From positions 282,454 to 346,453 of the forward strand of contig NZ_QJTI01000001.1 in the NCBI RefSeq assembly GCF_003217325.1: DNA of 64,000 nt, read 5' to 3'. Within the stretch, counting starts at the first letter, position 1. Every line of letters begins with the position of its first letter. The position numbers were made by a program, and so were the translations under genes. This DNA comes from Rhodopseudomonas faecalis. Lineage in GTDB: Bacteria; Pseudomonadota; Alphaproteobacteria; Rhizobiales; Xanthobacteraceae. The notes beneath the pieces were generated by a model that saw nothing but the letters and a program-made list of their open reading frames with translations, was not told the origin of the DNA and did no database searches. Below are positions 29,343 to 37,509 of this stretch, one piece after another.

Positions 29343-30332
29343 TTATCGATAGATCAGGGTGGCGACTCCAGGCACCGACAAGGTGCGCACGCCAAGGGTG
29401 GCGCGCAGCGCCTCCAGCACCGTATCCTGATCGTCGGCGCGAAAAGTACCGGACAGCGTCGTCCGTTCGAGTTGCCGATCGACGATCAGAACGTGACCGG
29501 CCGCCATTTTGTCGAGTTCTTTGACCACCTGCGACAGCGGTGCGCGGTCGACGATGATCAGGCCGCGTCGCCAAGCGAATGCCTGATCCGGTTCGATCGC
29601 GGCTGGCGTGCCGAGGCGATCGTTCTGGAAAGCGACCCGCTGCCAATCGGTCAGATCGACTTGGAGATCTGCAGTCTGAGGACCTGAGACTGCGACACGG
29701 CCGTGTTCGACAGTCACCGTCGCAGCGTCGCGGTCGACTTCGAAGGCGGTGCCGCGGACCAGGACGTCCACCTGTCCCGCGTGGACGGTGAAAGGACGTG
29801 CCGCGTCGGCAACGACGTCAAACCAGGCCCTGCCGCGCAACAAGGTAACGACGCGGCGACCGCCGGCCATGTCGCTGTTCAGGGCGGTATCGCCGTCGAG
29901 CACCGCCAGCGAGCCATCGGCGAGGCGCACGTCGCGCCGCTCACCAGGGCGCGTGGCCGCATCGGCAAAGGCCCGGTCGATGATGCCGGGATCGCGCCAG
30001 ACGAAGATCGCGGCAGCCAGCGCCAGCACCGTTGCAGCGGCGGCGAACTTCCCCCCGATTTTTGCCGGTTGGCGGGGGCGCGGAGTCGGGATCGGCGCAG
30101 GGGCTTCGCGGTGCCAGCCGGAAGCGGCGAGCCGAGCTGCCGGTTGATCGAGCTCACCCCAGAACTCCCAGACGGCCTGGATCGCTTCAGCATGTGCAGC
30201 ATTCGCCGCGAGCCAGGTCTGGTAAGCGCGGCGCGTTTCGTTGGACGCGAGAGGATTGTTGAGGCGGACGAACCACTCGGTCGCCTCGTGAAGCGCCCGC
30301 TGACGGTCGTCGTTATCCGACGCGGTGGTCAT
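29343..30332 (-). CDS. FecR-type anti-sigma regulator
   Basis: About 329 residues. The N-terminal cytoplasmic domain shows the FecR signature (EATEWFVRLNNPLASNETRR and FWGELDQPAARLAA). One membrane span at FAAAATVLALAAAIFVW leads to a periplasmic FecR domain (DVRLADGSLAVLDGDTALN, FTVHAGQVDVLVRGTAFEV) and an STN-interacting end. It relays receptor occupancy to the ECF sigma factor coded 11 kb away beyond asbA. The start is ATG 30332, with an in-frame GTG at 30365 as alternative. A gap of 119 bases separates it from the ATPase gene upstream. Confidence 0.92.
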   Translation of the reverse strand: MTTASDNDDRQRALHEATEWFVRLNNPLASNETRRAYQTWLAANAAHAEAIQAVWEFWGELDQPAARLAASGWHREAPAPIPTPRPRQPAKIGGKFAAAATVLALAAAIFVWRDPGIIDRAFADAATRPGERRDVRLADGSLAVLDGDTALNSDMAGGRRVVTLLRGRAWFDVVADAARPFTVHAGQVDVLVRGTAFEVDRDAATVTVEHGRVAVSGPQTADLQVDLTDWQRVAFQNDRLGTPAAIEPDQAFAWRRGLIIVDRAPLSQVVKELDKMAAGHVLIVDRQLERTTLSGTFRADDQDTVLEALRATLGVRTLSVPGVATLIYR

Positions 30333-30451
30333 CTCCACGCCATCTCTCGCGAGGCGCACGGCCACAATCGACGTCGCGCGTCTCCAACGCGCGGCCGTCG
30401 CCGCGTTCTCGCGTGGGATCGTAGGATGCCGTGTTTCAATGCATCAGGACT

Positions 30452-31210
30452 TCATAAGTGGTTCAGAACGACCGGCCTGCCGTGATAGCTTTCGACCGGC
30501 ATCTCATAGCCGAAGATCCGCTGCAAGCTGGTTGTGTTTGCGATCAGCTCCGGAGGGCCGCTCGCAACCACCGCGCCGTGCTTCAGGGCGACGATGTAAT
30601 CGGCGAAGGTCACCGCCTGATTGATGTCGTGCAGAACGATCACGATGGCTCGCCGCTCGCTGTCGGCGATCTCGCGGAGGCCGCGCATCAGTTCGCGGGC
30701 GTAAAACATGTCGAGATTGTTGAGCGGCTCATCCAGCAGCAACCATCGCGTGCCCTGACAGAACGTCATCGCCACCAGCACGAGTTGGCGCTGTCCACCC
30801 GACAGCGTGTCGATGAAGCGGTCGGCGAACGACGTAAGATCGAAGCGTTCGAGTGCAGCCTGGGTCAGCGCCCGATCCTCGTCGGTGATGCGGCCGCCAT
30901 TGTGCGGGAACCGGCCGAAAGCGACCAGCTCACGCACGCGCAGCCGGCTGGCGATCGCCGGGTCTTGCCGCAGGATCGCGAGAGTGCGGGCGAGTATGCG
31001 GCTCGGCGTTGCGCCCACCGTCAGCCCGTCGACTGTTATGGTGCCTTGCTGTAATGGCTGAAGCCGCGCGATCAGCGACAGCAGGCTCGATTTGCCGGCA
31101 CCGTTCGGCCCGATTAGAGCGGTGACGCCGGTCTCCGGAATTTCGAGATTAATGTCTTTCAGGATCGGTGCGCCTTGATGGGCGAGCGAGACATTGTTTA
31201 CGACGATCAT
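30452..31210 (-). CDS. Ferric-siderophore ABC transporter, ATP-binding protein
   Basis: 252 residues of the FecE/FepC type. Walker A ALIGPNGAGKSSLL, Q-loop ILRQDPAIA, ABC signature LSGGQRQLVLVAM, Walker B WLLLDEPLNNLD and switch His IVLHD are all present. It powers the two FecCD-type permeases coded just upstream, and its ATG overlaps the permease stop by four bases. The substrate is inferred to be the ferric petrobactin-type siderophore made by this locus. Confidence 0.94.
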   Translation of the reverse strand: MIVVNNVSLAHQGAPILKDINLEIPETGVTALIGPNGAGKSSLLSLIARLQPLQQGTITVDGLTVGATPSRILARTLAILRQDPAIASRLRVRELVAFGRFPHNGGRITDEDRALTQAALERFDLTSFADRFIDTLSGGQRQLVLVAMTFCQGTRWLLLDEPLNNLDMFYARELMRGLREIADSERRAIVIVLHDINQAVTFADYIVALKHGAVVASGPPELIANTTSLQRIFGYEMPVESYHGRPVVLNHL

Positions 31211-32157
31211 CGCCGGACTCCGTGCAGAAGCATTGCGAGGAACACCAGACCACCGACGAACTCGATGACGACGCCGAGCGTCGAGGCGCCGCCGAGCACA
31301 TGTTGCAGGATCGTTTGGCCGCCGACCAGCACGATCACCGCCACCAGCGCTGCGGCCGGCAGCAGGATCGCGTGGCGCCGCGTATCGATCAGCCTTTCTC
31401 CGAGCGCGACGACGAGCAGGCCGAAGAATGCGACCGGCCCCACGAGCGCGGTCGAGACCGCGACCAGCGCCGCGACCAGCATGATCATGCCCGCAACGAC
31501 GCGTGGCCATTCAAGGCCGAGACCGGTCGAGACATCGCGGCCGAGCGCCAGCACGTCGAGGACGTGGCGCATCCGCCATACGATGGCGATGCCGACCAGC
31601 GTCAGCGCGCAGGCGGCGACCAGAAGCTCGCCGTGGATCCTGTTGAAATTGGCGTAGCTGGCGCTCTGCAGCACCACGAAGTCGTTCGGGTCGATCAGCC
31701 GGGCGAGCAGCGACGACAGGCTGCGGAACAGCACGCCGACGGTGACGCCGGTGAGCAACATCAGGATCAGGTCCATGCGCGCCTTGAGCAGCGGCATAAA
31801 CAGCAGTGCCGCGAGGGTCACCATCACCATGGCTTCGCCGGCGAATTTGAGCCGCGGATCAAGCGTCGCAAAGCCGAGCCCGCCGACGGCGAACACCAGC
31901 AGCGACTGGCTGAACACGTAGAGCGCGTCCAGCCCCATGATTGAGGGCGTCAGAATCCGATTGGTCGTCACCGTCTGGAACACCACCGTCGAGACCGCGA
32001 TCGAGACCGCGACCACGATCAGCGCGAGCAGGCGGACGGCGCGCAGTTCGAGCGCGAACCAAAGGTTTCCGCGCAGCCCGACCGTCATGTAGGCCGCGAT
32101 CCAGGCGAGCGCGACCAGGCCGAGCGTGGTCAGCACGATCGTCGATCTGTCACGCAT
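31207..32157 (-). CDS. FecCD-type siderophore permease (second)
   Basis: 316 residues with about nine to ten membrane spans. FQTVTTNRILTPSIMGLDALY and VGPVAFFGLLVVALGERLI are typical of the BtuCD/FecCD permease family. It overlaps the first permease by eight bases and the ATPase by four. The two permeases are distinct proteins and are expected to form a heterodimer in the inner membrane. Confidence 0.93.
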   Translation of the reverse strand: MRDRSTIVLTTLGLVALAWIAAYMTVGLRGNLWFALELRAVRLLALIVVAVSIAVSTVVFQTVTTNRILTPSIMGLDALYVFSQSLLVFAVGGLGFATLDPRLKFAGEAMVMVTLAALLFMPLLKARMDLILMLLTGVTVGVLFRSLSSLLARLIDPNDFVVLQSASYANFNRIHGELLVAACALTLVGIAIVWRMRHVLDVLALGRDVSTGLGLEWPRVVAGMIMLVAALVAVSTALVGPVAFFGLLVVALGERLIDTRRHAILLPAAALVAVIVLVGGQTILQHVLGGASTLGVVIEFVGGLVFLAMLLHGVRR

Positions 32158-33127
32158 GGGACGGCCGGCGCAACAAGAGCCACAGGAAGGATGCCGCGCC
32201 GACGACGCCGAGCACGGTGCCGACGGGGATCTCGTAGGGGAAGTGCAGCAGCCGGCCGATGATGTCGCAGGCGAGCACCAGCGCGGCGCCGCTTCCCGCG
32301 ACCCAGGGGATCAGCGACCGCATGTTGTCGCCGATCAGCCGCGAGACCATGTTGGGGACGACGAGACCGACGAACGGGATCATCCCCACGATGACCACGG
32401 TCAGTGCGGTAACGATCGAGATGATCAGCAGCCCGATCTGCATCATGCGGGCGTAATCCAGCCCCAGGCCGACACTGACGTCGCGCCCGAGCGACATCAA
32501 AGTGAGGCGGTCGGCGAACGCCCAGGTCACGGCAAGGACCGCGGCCGAGGCCCAGAGTAGTTCGTAGCGGCCGCGCAGCACGCCGGAGAACTCGCCGTTG
32601 GTCCAGATCTCGATGAACTGCAGCAGATCGGTGTGCCAGGCCACAAAGGTGACGGCGGCACCGACCACACCGCCGTAAACGAGCCCGAACAGCGGCACCA
32701 GAAACGGCTGCGTCGGCGGCAGTCGATGGGCGATCGCAAGGAACAGCGATGTGCCAGCGAGGGCGGTCAGGCTCGCGACCAGTGTCTTGGTGGCGATCGA
32801 GGCCGAAGGGAGCAACAGCGCGACCACCAGGATGCCGAGCGCGGCGCTCTGGCCGGTGCCCGCCGTAGTCGGCTCAACGAACCGGTTACGCGCTAGCGTT
32901 TGCATCACCAGGCCGGCAATCGCGAGGCCAGCACCGGTCAGGACGGCAGCCAAAGTGCGCGGCAACCGGCTCGCGGCGACGAGATACAGCGCATCGGGAT
33001 CGCTGAAGACGTCGCGCGGTGCGACTTCGCCAACGCCGACGAAGATGCTGATGACGAACAGCGCGGCCAGCGCCAGCAGCGCGGCCGCACCGATGGAGCG
33101 CGAAGCCCCCCGCTCGACTGCGATCAT
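32150..33127 (-). CDS. FecCD-type siderophore permease (first)
   Basis: About 325 residues. LPRTLAAVLTGAGLAIAGLV and ARNRFVEPTTAGTGQSAALG are the family signatures, and GMIPFVGLVVPNMVSRLIGD is the conserved cytoplasmic loop that contacts the ATPase. ATG 33127 overlaps the end of the binding-protein gene by four bases; the longer open frame to 33244 lies inside that gene and is rejected. Confidence 0.93.
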   Translation of the reverse strand: MIAVERGASRSIGAAALLALAALFVISIFVGVGEVAPRDVFSDPDALYLVAASRLPRTLAAVLTGAGLAIAGLVMQTLARNRFVEPTTAGTGQSAALGILVVALLLPSASIATKTLVASLTALAGTSLFLAIAHRLPPTQPFLVPLFGLVYGGVVGAAVTFVAWHTDLLQFIEIWTNGEFSGVLRGRYELLWASAAVLAVTWAFADRLTLMSLGRDVSVGLGLDYARMMQIGLLIISIVTALTVVIVGMIPFVGLVVPNMVSRLIGDNMRSLIPWVAGSGAALVLACDIIGRLLHFPYEIPVGTVLGVVGAASFLWLLLRRPSHA

Positions 33128-34029
33128 CTCGACTCCGAGAAACCGCGGGTGAGCGCTGCCAGAACGCGGGTCATCGCCTGGATGCCGCCGCCAGCGATAT
33201 ACAGATCGGCCGACGGCAGATAGATCACGCGGCCGCTCTTCCAAGCTCTGGTGTCGCGAACCAGCTCGTTGTCGAGCGTGGCTCGCGCCTGGCTGTCGCT
33301 GGCTCCGATCGCCACCGCGCGATCGACCACGATCAACCAGTCCGGATCGGCCTTGCGGACGAACTCGAACGAGACAGCTTCGCCATGGATCGAGGGGGCC
33401 ATGGTGGTTACCGCAGGCGCGATCTGGAGCGTGCTGTGAATCCAGCCGAATCGCGATCCGAGCCCGAAGGCGGAGATTTTCGGTCCGTTGGTCATCACGA
33501 TCAGCGCGCGCCCTTTGCCCTCGGCCGCACTGCGCGCCGCGGCGATCGCCGAGTTGAACGTCTCTCTGGCCTCCTCGGCAGCTCGCTCTTTGCCGAACAG
33601 CCGGCCGTAGGCCTGAAGGCGGATTTCGGCATCCCGGATCAATTCCTGGCCGTCGATCGTCATGTCGATCGTTGGGGCGATCCGGGCAGTGAACTTCGCC
33701 TTAGGCGACGAACGGCCACCGAGAATGATCAAATCCGGCGCGAGCGCGCTGAGTGCTTCGAGATTGGGTTCGAACAGCGTACCGACCACTTCGGCGCCGA
33801 CAGCGGCAGATTTCAGTTCGGGCAGGAATACCCGATCCGGAACACCGGCGACCTTCACGCCGAGCAGATTGAGCGTATCGAGCGCCGCCATGTCGAACAC
33901 GGCGACGCGCGAAGGTCTTGCCGGCACTCTGACCATGCCCTGAGCGGTCTGGATCTCGATTGTTTCCGCGGAGGCCAACGCGGGCAGAGCGAGGGCAGTC
34001 AGCACGGCGATGATACGGATCAGGTACAT
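33124..34029 (-). CDS. Periplasmic siderophore-binding protein
   Basis: About 301 residues. The signal peptide (MYLIRIIAVLTALALPALASA) is followed by a FhuD/FatB-type bilobed fold: RVAVFDMAALDTLNLLGVK, LEALSALAPDLIILGGRSS and IAPTIDMTIDG. It is likely to hand ferric siderophore to the permeases. It resembles the petrobactin-binding FpuA/FatB/YclQ proteins in layout, including the SRVAVFD phrase; the exact ligand is inferred from the neighbouring asb genes. The ribosome site AAAGGAC precedes ATG 34029, which overlaps the end of asbF by 10 bases. Confidence 0.93.
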   Translation of the reverse strand: MYLIRIIAVLTALALPALASAETIEIQTAQGMVRVPARPSRVAVFDMAALDTLNLLGVKVAGVPDRVFLPELKSAAVGAEVVGTLFEPNLEALSALAPDLIILGGRSSPKAKFTARIAPTIDMTIDGQELIRDAEIRLQAYGRLFGKERAAEEARETFNSAIAAARSAAEGKGRALIVMTNGPKISAFGLGSRFGWIHSTLQIAPAVTTMAPSIHGEAVSFEFVRKADPDWLIVVDRAVAIGASDSQARATLDNELVRDTRAWKSGRVIYLPSADLYIAGGGIQAMTRVLAALTRGFSESR

Positions 34030-34937
34030 GAGTGTCCTTTGGATGAGGCAACGCGACTGGCGACACGAGACTCTGTCAGCCGCACTTGCTGCGCGCCTGT
34101 CGAGCCGACGACACCTCTCGTCGACATTGAGCGGGAGAGAATGGCGAGTCGATCCCGGGCCAGCGTTCCGAAGCAATCGTGACCGAACCATTCGAGCGAC
34201 GCTTCCGAGCCGCACTCATCCGCCAACGCCGCAAGGAAGCAGTCGTACTCCATCGCGCCGTCGAACAGCGGCACCATGCCGTCACGCGAACCTGCAGCGG
34301 AGTAGACATTCTCAGGGGCGAACACACCGAGTTCGGTGCGCGATCGAACGTTCTTGAGATGATAATGCCCGATGAACTCGGCGAGCGCGCGGCGCGCCAG
34401 GACGGGATCATCGCCACCTTCCCAGACGTGCAGGGCGTCGAAATTGATACCGAGGCCTGGCTGATCTGCAGCCGCCAACAGGCGCAGCGTTGACTCGACA
34501 TTGTCGGCCAGCGTGTTCGGGTGTGTCTCGACCAACAACCGGATGCCGTGATCTTGGACGATCCCGGCAATCGCACCGATACGGCCGGCCAGCGCTCTGC
34601 ACTCCTCGCGCGAAAGTTCCGCACTCGGCTTGTTACCGGCGAAAGTACGGATCTTTCGCGCCGACCAATGCTGCGCAATCCGGCAGAGCTGGATGGTCCG
34701 GTGGCGAATGTCAGCAACGTCGCCGTCGGTTGGCAGGTAATCGCTCAACATCGGCACCGACAGGCCGTAACTGCGGAGCCAGTCTGACCCGTATTCCGGG
34801 TGCGTCTGCATCAGGTTACGCGCATGTGCGCCCCACAGCTCGACGCCGTCGAAGCCGTTGCGTTGTGTCCACTCGACGATCTCGCTGAAGCAGAGCAAGT
34901 GATGGCGGAACGTGATGGTGCAGACTGAGAGTTTCAT
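34020..34937 (-). CDS. asbF: 3-Dehydroshikimate dehydratase AsbF
   Basis: About 305 residues, a TIM-barrel of the xylose-isomerase-like/AP-endonuclease 2 family. It converts 3-dehydroshikimate to 3,4-dihydroxybenzoate, the iron-binding catechol of petrobactin. Typical motifs are MKLSVCTITFRHHLL, WTQRNGFDGVELWGAHARNL, LLVETHPNTLADN, GINFDALHVWEGG and FIGHYHLKNV, which supply the metal-binding Glu, Asp and His residues. The start at 34937 overlaps the asbDE stop by one base. AsbF in the operon commits shikimate-pathway carbon to the siderophore. Confidence 0.93.
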   Translation of the reverse strand: MKLSVCTITFRHHLLCFSEIVEWTQRNGFDGVELWGAHARNLMQTHPEYGSDWLRSYGLSVPMLSDYLPTDGDVADIRHRTIQLCRIAQHWSARKIRTFAGNKPSAELSREECRALAGRIGAIAGIVQDHGIRLLVETHPNTLADNVESTLRLLAAADQPGLGINFDALHVWEGGDDPVLARRALAEFIGHYHLKNVRSRTELGVFAPENVYSAAGSRDGMVPLFDGAMEYDCFLAALADECGSEASLEWFGHDCFGTLARDRLAILSRSMSTRGVVGSTGAQQVRLTESRVASRVASSKGHSCT

Positions 34938-36244
34938 CACCGCACACCGACACGGCGTTTCCGGAGCGTCGCCTGGGGCAGACGTTGGTGGGCGCACCAG
35001 GCGACGAATACCTCGTGCAGCTTGGCCTTGATCGCCGTCTCGAGCGCACCCAGTCGGCCCAGCGTCTGATAGATGTCGGCGGCACAGGTGCGATCCGCGG
35101 TCTGGGCCAACCGCAGGATCTTCAGATGTAACGCCGGCAGGCCGAGCGCGAGCTCTTCGATCCGGTCGCACCACGGCAGGAACGTGTCGTTCGGCAGCTT
35201 CAGCTCTCGCCAGAAAAAGGCGAAGCCGTGTTCGTAAGCCCATTTCCGGATCGACAGCACAGGAAGTTCACGCATCGCATCGCCCAGCGCCTGCAGGCGC
35301 ACGCCGTTGCGGCTTTCGAGATGAGTGTCGACGATTTCGCGGATGCTGCGGATCAGCGGATTGTCGTCGGATACGAAGCACGCCAGAAAATAGTCGCCGA
35401 TATCGACGGTGGCCGGCAGTCGCATGGCGCGACGATCGAATATGTAACCACCGGCGACGCTCGGCTGAGCGACGGCGTTGAGGATACGGTCTTTCGCGAT
35501 CGGCCCCTCCCAGCGGAAATCGGGATCGCGAACCTGCCACGTGTCTGGATCCGCCGCCGTCTCGAGCATCAGATAGTGCGGAAATGGGTTCTGGTTGAAC
35601 TTGTTTTCCCGCTCCGGCAGATGGAACATGTCCAACATCACCATCACGCTTTCGGTCGGCTGCCGGGCGGTGACCAGACTGACCAGCCTGTCGAGATTTG
35701 CCTGCTTGGTCGCCGAATGATCGTACCATTCGGTGACGCGCACGCCGTAGAGCCGCTCGAACCAATGGCAGAAGAAACCGTGGCTGATCTGATCGGTGTG
35801 ATAGCGCAATTGGAACTTGTCCGAGACAGCGAAGTCGGCGTCCCAGATTCCGAAATACAGCGGACGGTGATCGAGGCCGGCGGCCTTCACCGCGTCGCAG
35901 AGACACGACACGACGCAATGCACTTTGATGTCCGGATAGACGTCGGCATGAACGTTGGGAGCGTCTGCCGCCGCTGTATCACCAGCGCCTGAAGAGTGGG
36001 AAGCACCGGCTAGCAACTCGACCAGATCGTTCACTGTCTCGATCGCGGTCGCTGCGATTGCCTCTTCGGGGGCGGCAATGCCGTGATCGAGCTCCAGATG
36101 CAAAAGCAGGTCCAGCACCAACACCGAGTCGAGGTAGAGGTCCGAATTCAGCCGCGATTGTGGGCTGAATCCGTCCAGGTGTCGGCTGTTCATCCGCTCG
36201 TCAAGCACCTGGCGTATCGCGGCTGTGATCTCTTGACGCGTCAA
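34937..36244 (-). CDS. asbDE: Fused aryl carrier protein AsbD and condensing enzyme AsbE
   Basis: About 435 residues from a TTG start at 36244, which follows GAGGAGA at the ideal distance and overlaps the asbC stop. Residues 1-80 are an acyl-carrier domain with the phosphopantetheine Ser in DLYLDSVLVLDLLLHLELDH, matching AsbD. After a linker, from about residue 100, the AsbE part begins (KVHCVVSCLCDAVKAAG, DHRPLYFGIWDADF). AsbE moves 3,4-dihydroxybenzoate from the carrier onto the polyamine. In Bacillus anthracis the two are separate genes, so this is a fusion. Both halves look intact. Confidence 0.9.
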   Translation of the reverse strand: MTRQEITAAIRQVLDERMNSRHLDGFSPQSRLNSDLYLDSVLVLDLLLHLELDHGIAAPEEAIAATAIETVNDLVELLAGASHSSGAGDTAAADAPNVHADVYPDIKVHCVVSCLCDAVKAAGLDHRPLYFGIWDADFAVSDKFQLRYHTDQISHGFFCHWFERLYGVRVTEWYDHSATKQANLDRLVSLVTARQPTESVMVMLDMFHLPERENKFNQNPFPHYLMLETAADPDTWQVRDPDFRWEGPIAKDRILNAVAQPSVAGGYIFDRRAMRLPATVDIGDYFLACFVSDDNPLIRSIREIVDTHLESRNGVRLQALGDAMRELPVLSIRKWAYEHGFAFFWRELKLPNDTFLPWCDRIEELALGLPALHLKILRLAQTADRTCAADIYQTLGRLGALETAIKAKLHEVFVAWCAHQRLPQATLRKRRVGVR

Positions 36245-37509
36245 GCTGCGGTCTCCTCGGTCACACACTCGAGGCGTCCTGCGGCGTACAGCGAAGCGAT
36301 CTCTCGCCGACTGATCTTGCCGTTCGCCTGCCGCGGCAGGCGGGCCAGCCGCACCGTCTCCATTGGGACCTGATGGGCGGCCAGGTTCTTGATACACCAA
36401 TTGCGCAATGCTGCGGGTGCAATACTGTGCTCGGCGCTGAACGCAACAGCCACCCGCTCCCCCGCGAGTGAATCCTGCAACCGGAACACCACCGCGTCGG
36501 TCACACCCGGCATCGCCATCACCACGTCCTCGACCTCCTTCGGATAGACGTTGAGACCAGAGACGTTGATGGTGTCGTCGAGGCGCGCGACGAACACCAG
36601 CGTTCCATCGGCTCTTGTGTAGCCGAGATCGGCAGTGCGGATTGCGCGTTCGCCGACGTAGACCACGATCTCTCGCGGCTTATCGGCATCTCCGGCCTCG
36701 ACACGAAGATGAGGCAACGGCACTCCCATGTCGCCAGATGCCGACAGGTTCGGATTGATCGCGACGCATCCGGCTTCCGAGCAGCCATATTGCTGAAACA
36801 GATGCGTCGTCCGAGCGCGGATCGTCATCAGCCACTGGTCGGGCAGTAGCGTTCCGGAGGTCATCGCCGCATGGATCATCTCGCCTTCCGGCAGCAGGCG
36901 GGCGATGGCGTGGAGCATGGCGGGCGATGAATACAACAGCGGCCGCCGGGTTTGACGCAGGCGAGCTATAAGATACTTCGGATTGGCCGTGCCGAGAATG
37001 TGCGGAATTTGGCTGCGGCGCAGGCTAACCAAAACGCCGCAGATTAGTCCGTAGGAATGCGTGATTGGACATGCGACCAGCGGCGTCATGTCCTGCGGGC
37101 CCGCGAAAGTAGTCACATAGCTATCGATCTCGCGATCGATCTCAGCCCAGCTGCGGACGATCCGCTTCGGTTCGCCGGTGGTGCCGGACGTCGTCTGCAA
37201 CAGGCCACCGGGGCTGGGGCCTTCGCCGCCGAGATCGTCGATGGAGAAATCATCGGTCACCAGCCGGTGGCAACCGAGGTTGATCGCAAGCCGTCGCGCC
37301 GCAGCGCGCGGTGTGGACGGATGGATCGGCAGCACACTGGCGTCGGCATCGCGGATAGCGAGCAGCAGTGCCAGGAATTCTGCCGGATCGGACAGGCAGA
37401 CTGCAAAGCTCAGCTTGGACCGATCGTTGAGGCCCACAGCCTCAGCGGCGCGGGCGCCCATCGCGTTCAGCTGTGCTTGATCGTAGAAACTGTCGCCGAC
37501 CTGGATCAT
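36241..37509 (-). CDS. asbC: 3,4-Dihydroxybenzoate-AMP ligase AsbC
   Basis: 422 residues, an acyl-adenylate-forming enzyme. The P-loop LQTTSGTTGEPKRI, the adenine-binding FQQYGCSEAGCVAINP, and the C-terminal catalytic Lys in RQANGKISRREI are all visible. It activates 3,4-dihydroxybenzoate and loads the AsbD carrier. It is shorter than most such ligases, as is AsbC of Bacillus. It overlaps asbB by four bases. Confidence 0.93.
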   Translation of the reverse strand: MIQVGDSFYDQAQLNAMGARAAEAVGLNDRSKLSFAVCLSDPAEFLALLLAIRDADASVLPIHPSTPRAAARRLAINLGCHRLVTDDFSIDDLGGEGPSPGGLLQTTSGTTGEPKRIVRSWAEIDREIDSYVTTFAGPQDMTPLVACPITHSYGLICGVLVSLRRSQIPHILGTANPKYLIARLRQTRRPLLYSSPAMLHAIARLLPEGEMIHAAMTSGTLLPDQWLMTIRARTTHLFQQYGCSEAGCVAINPNLSASGDMGVPLPHLRVEAGDADKPREIVVYVGERAIRTADLGYTRADGTLVFVARLDDTINVSGLNVYPKEVEDVVMAMPGVTDAVVFRLQDSLAGERVAVAFSAEHSIAPAALRNWCIKNLAAHQVPMETVRLARLPRQANGKISRREIASLYAAGRLECVTEETAA

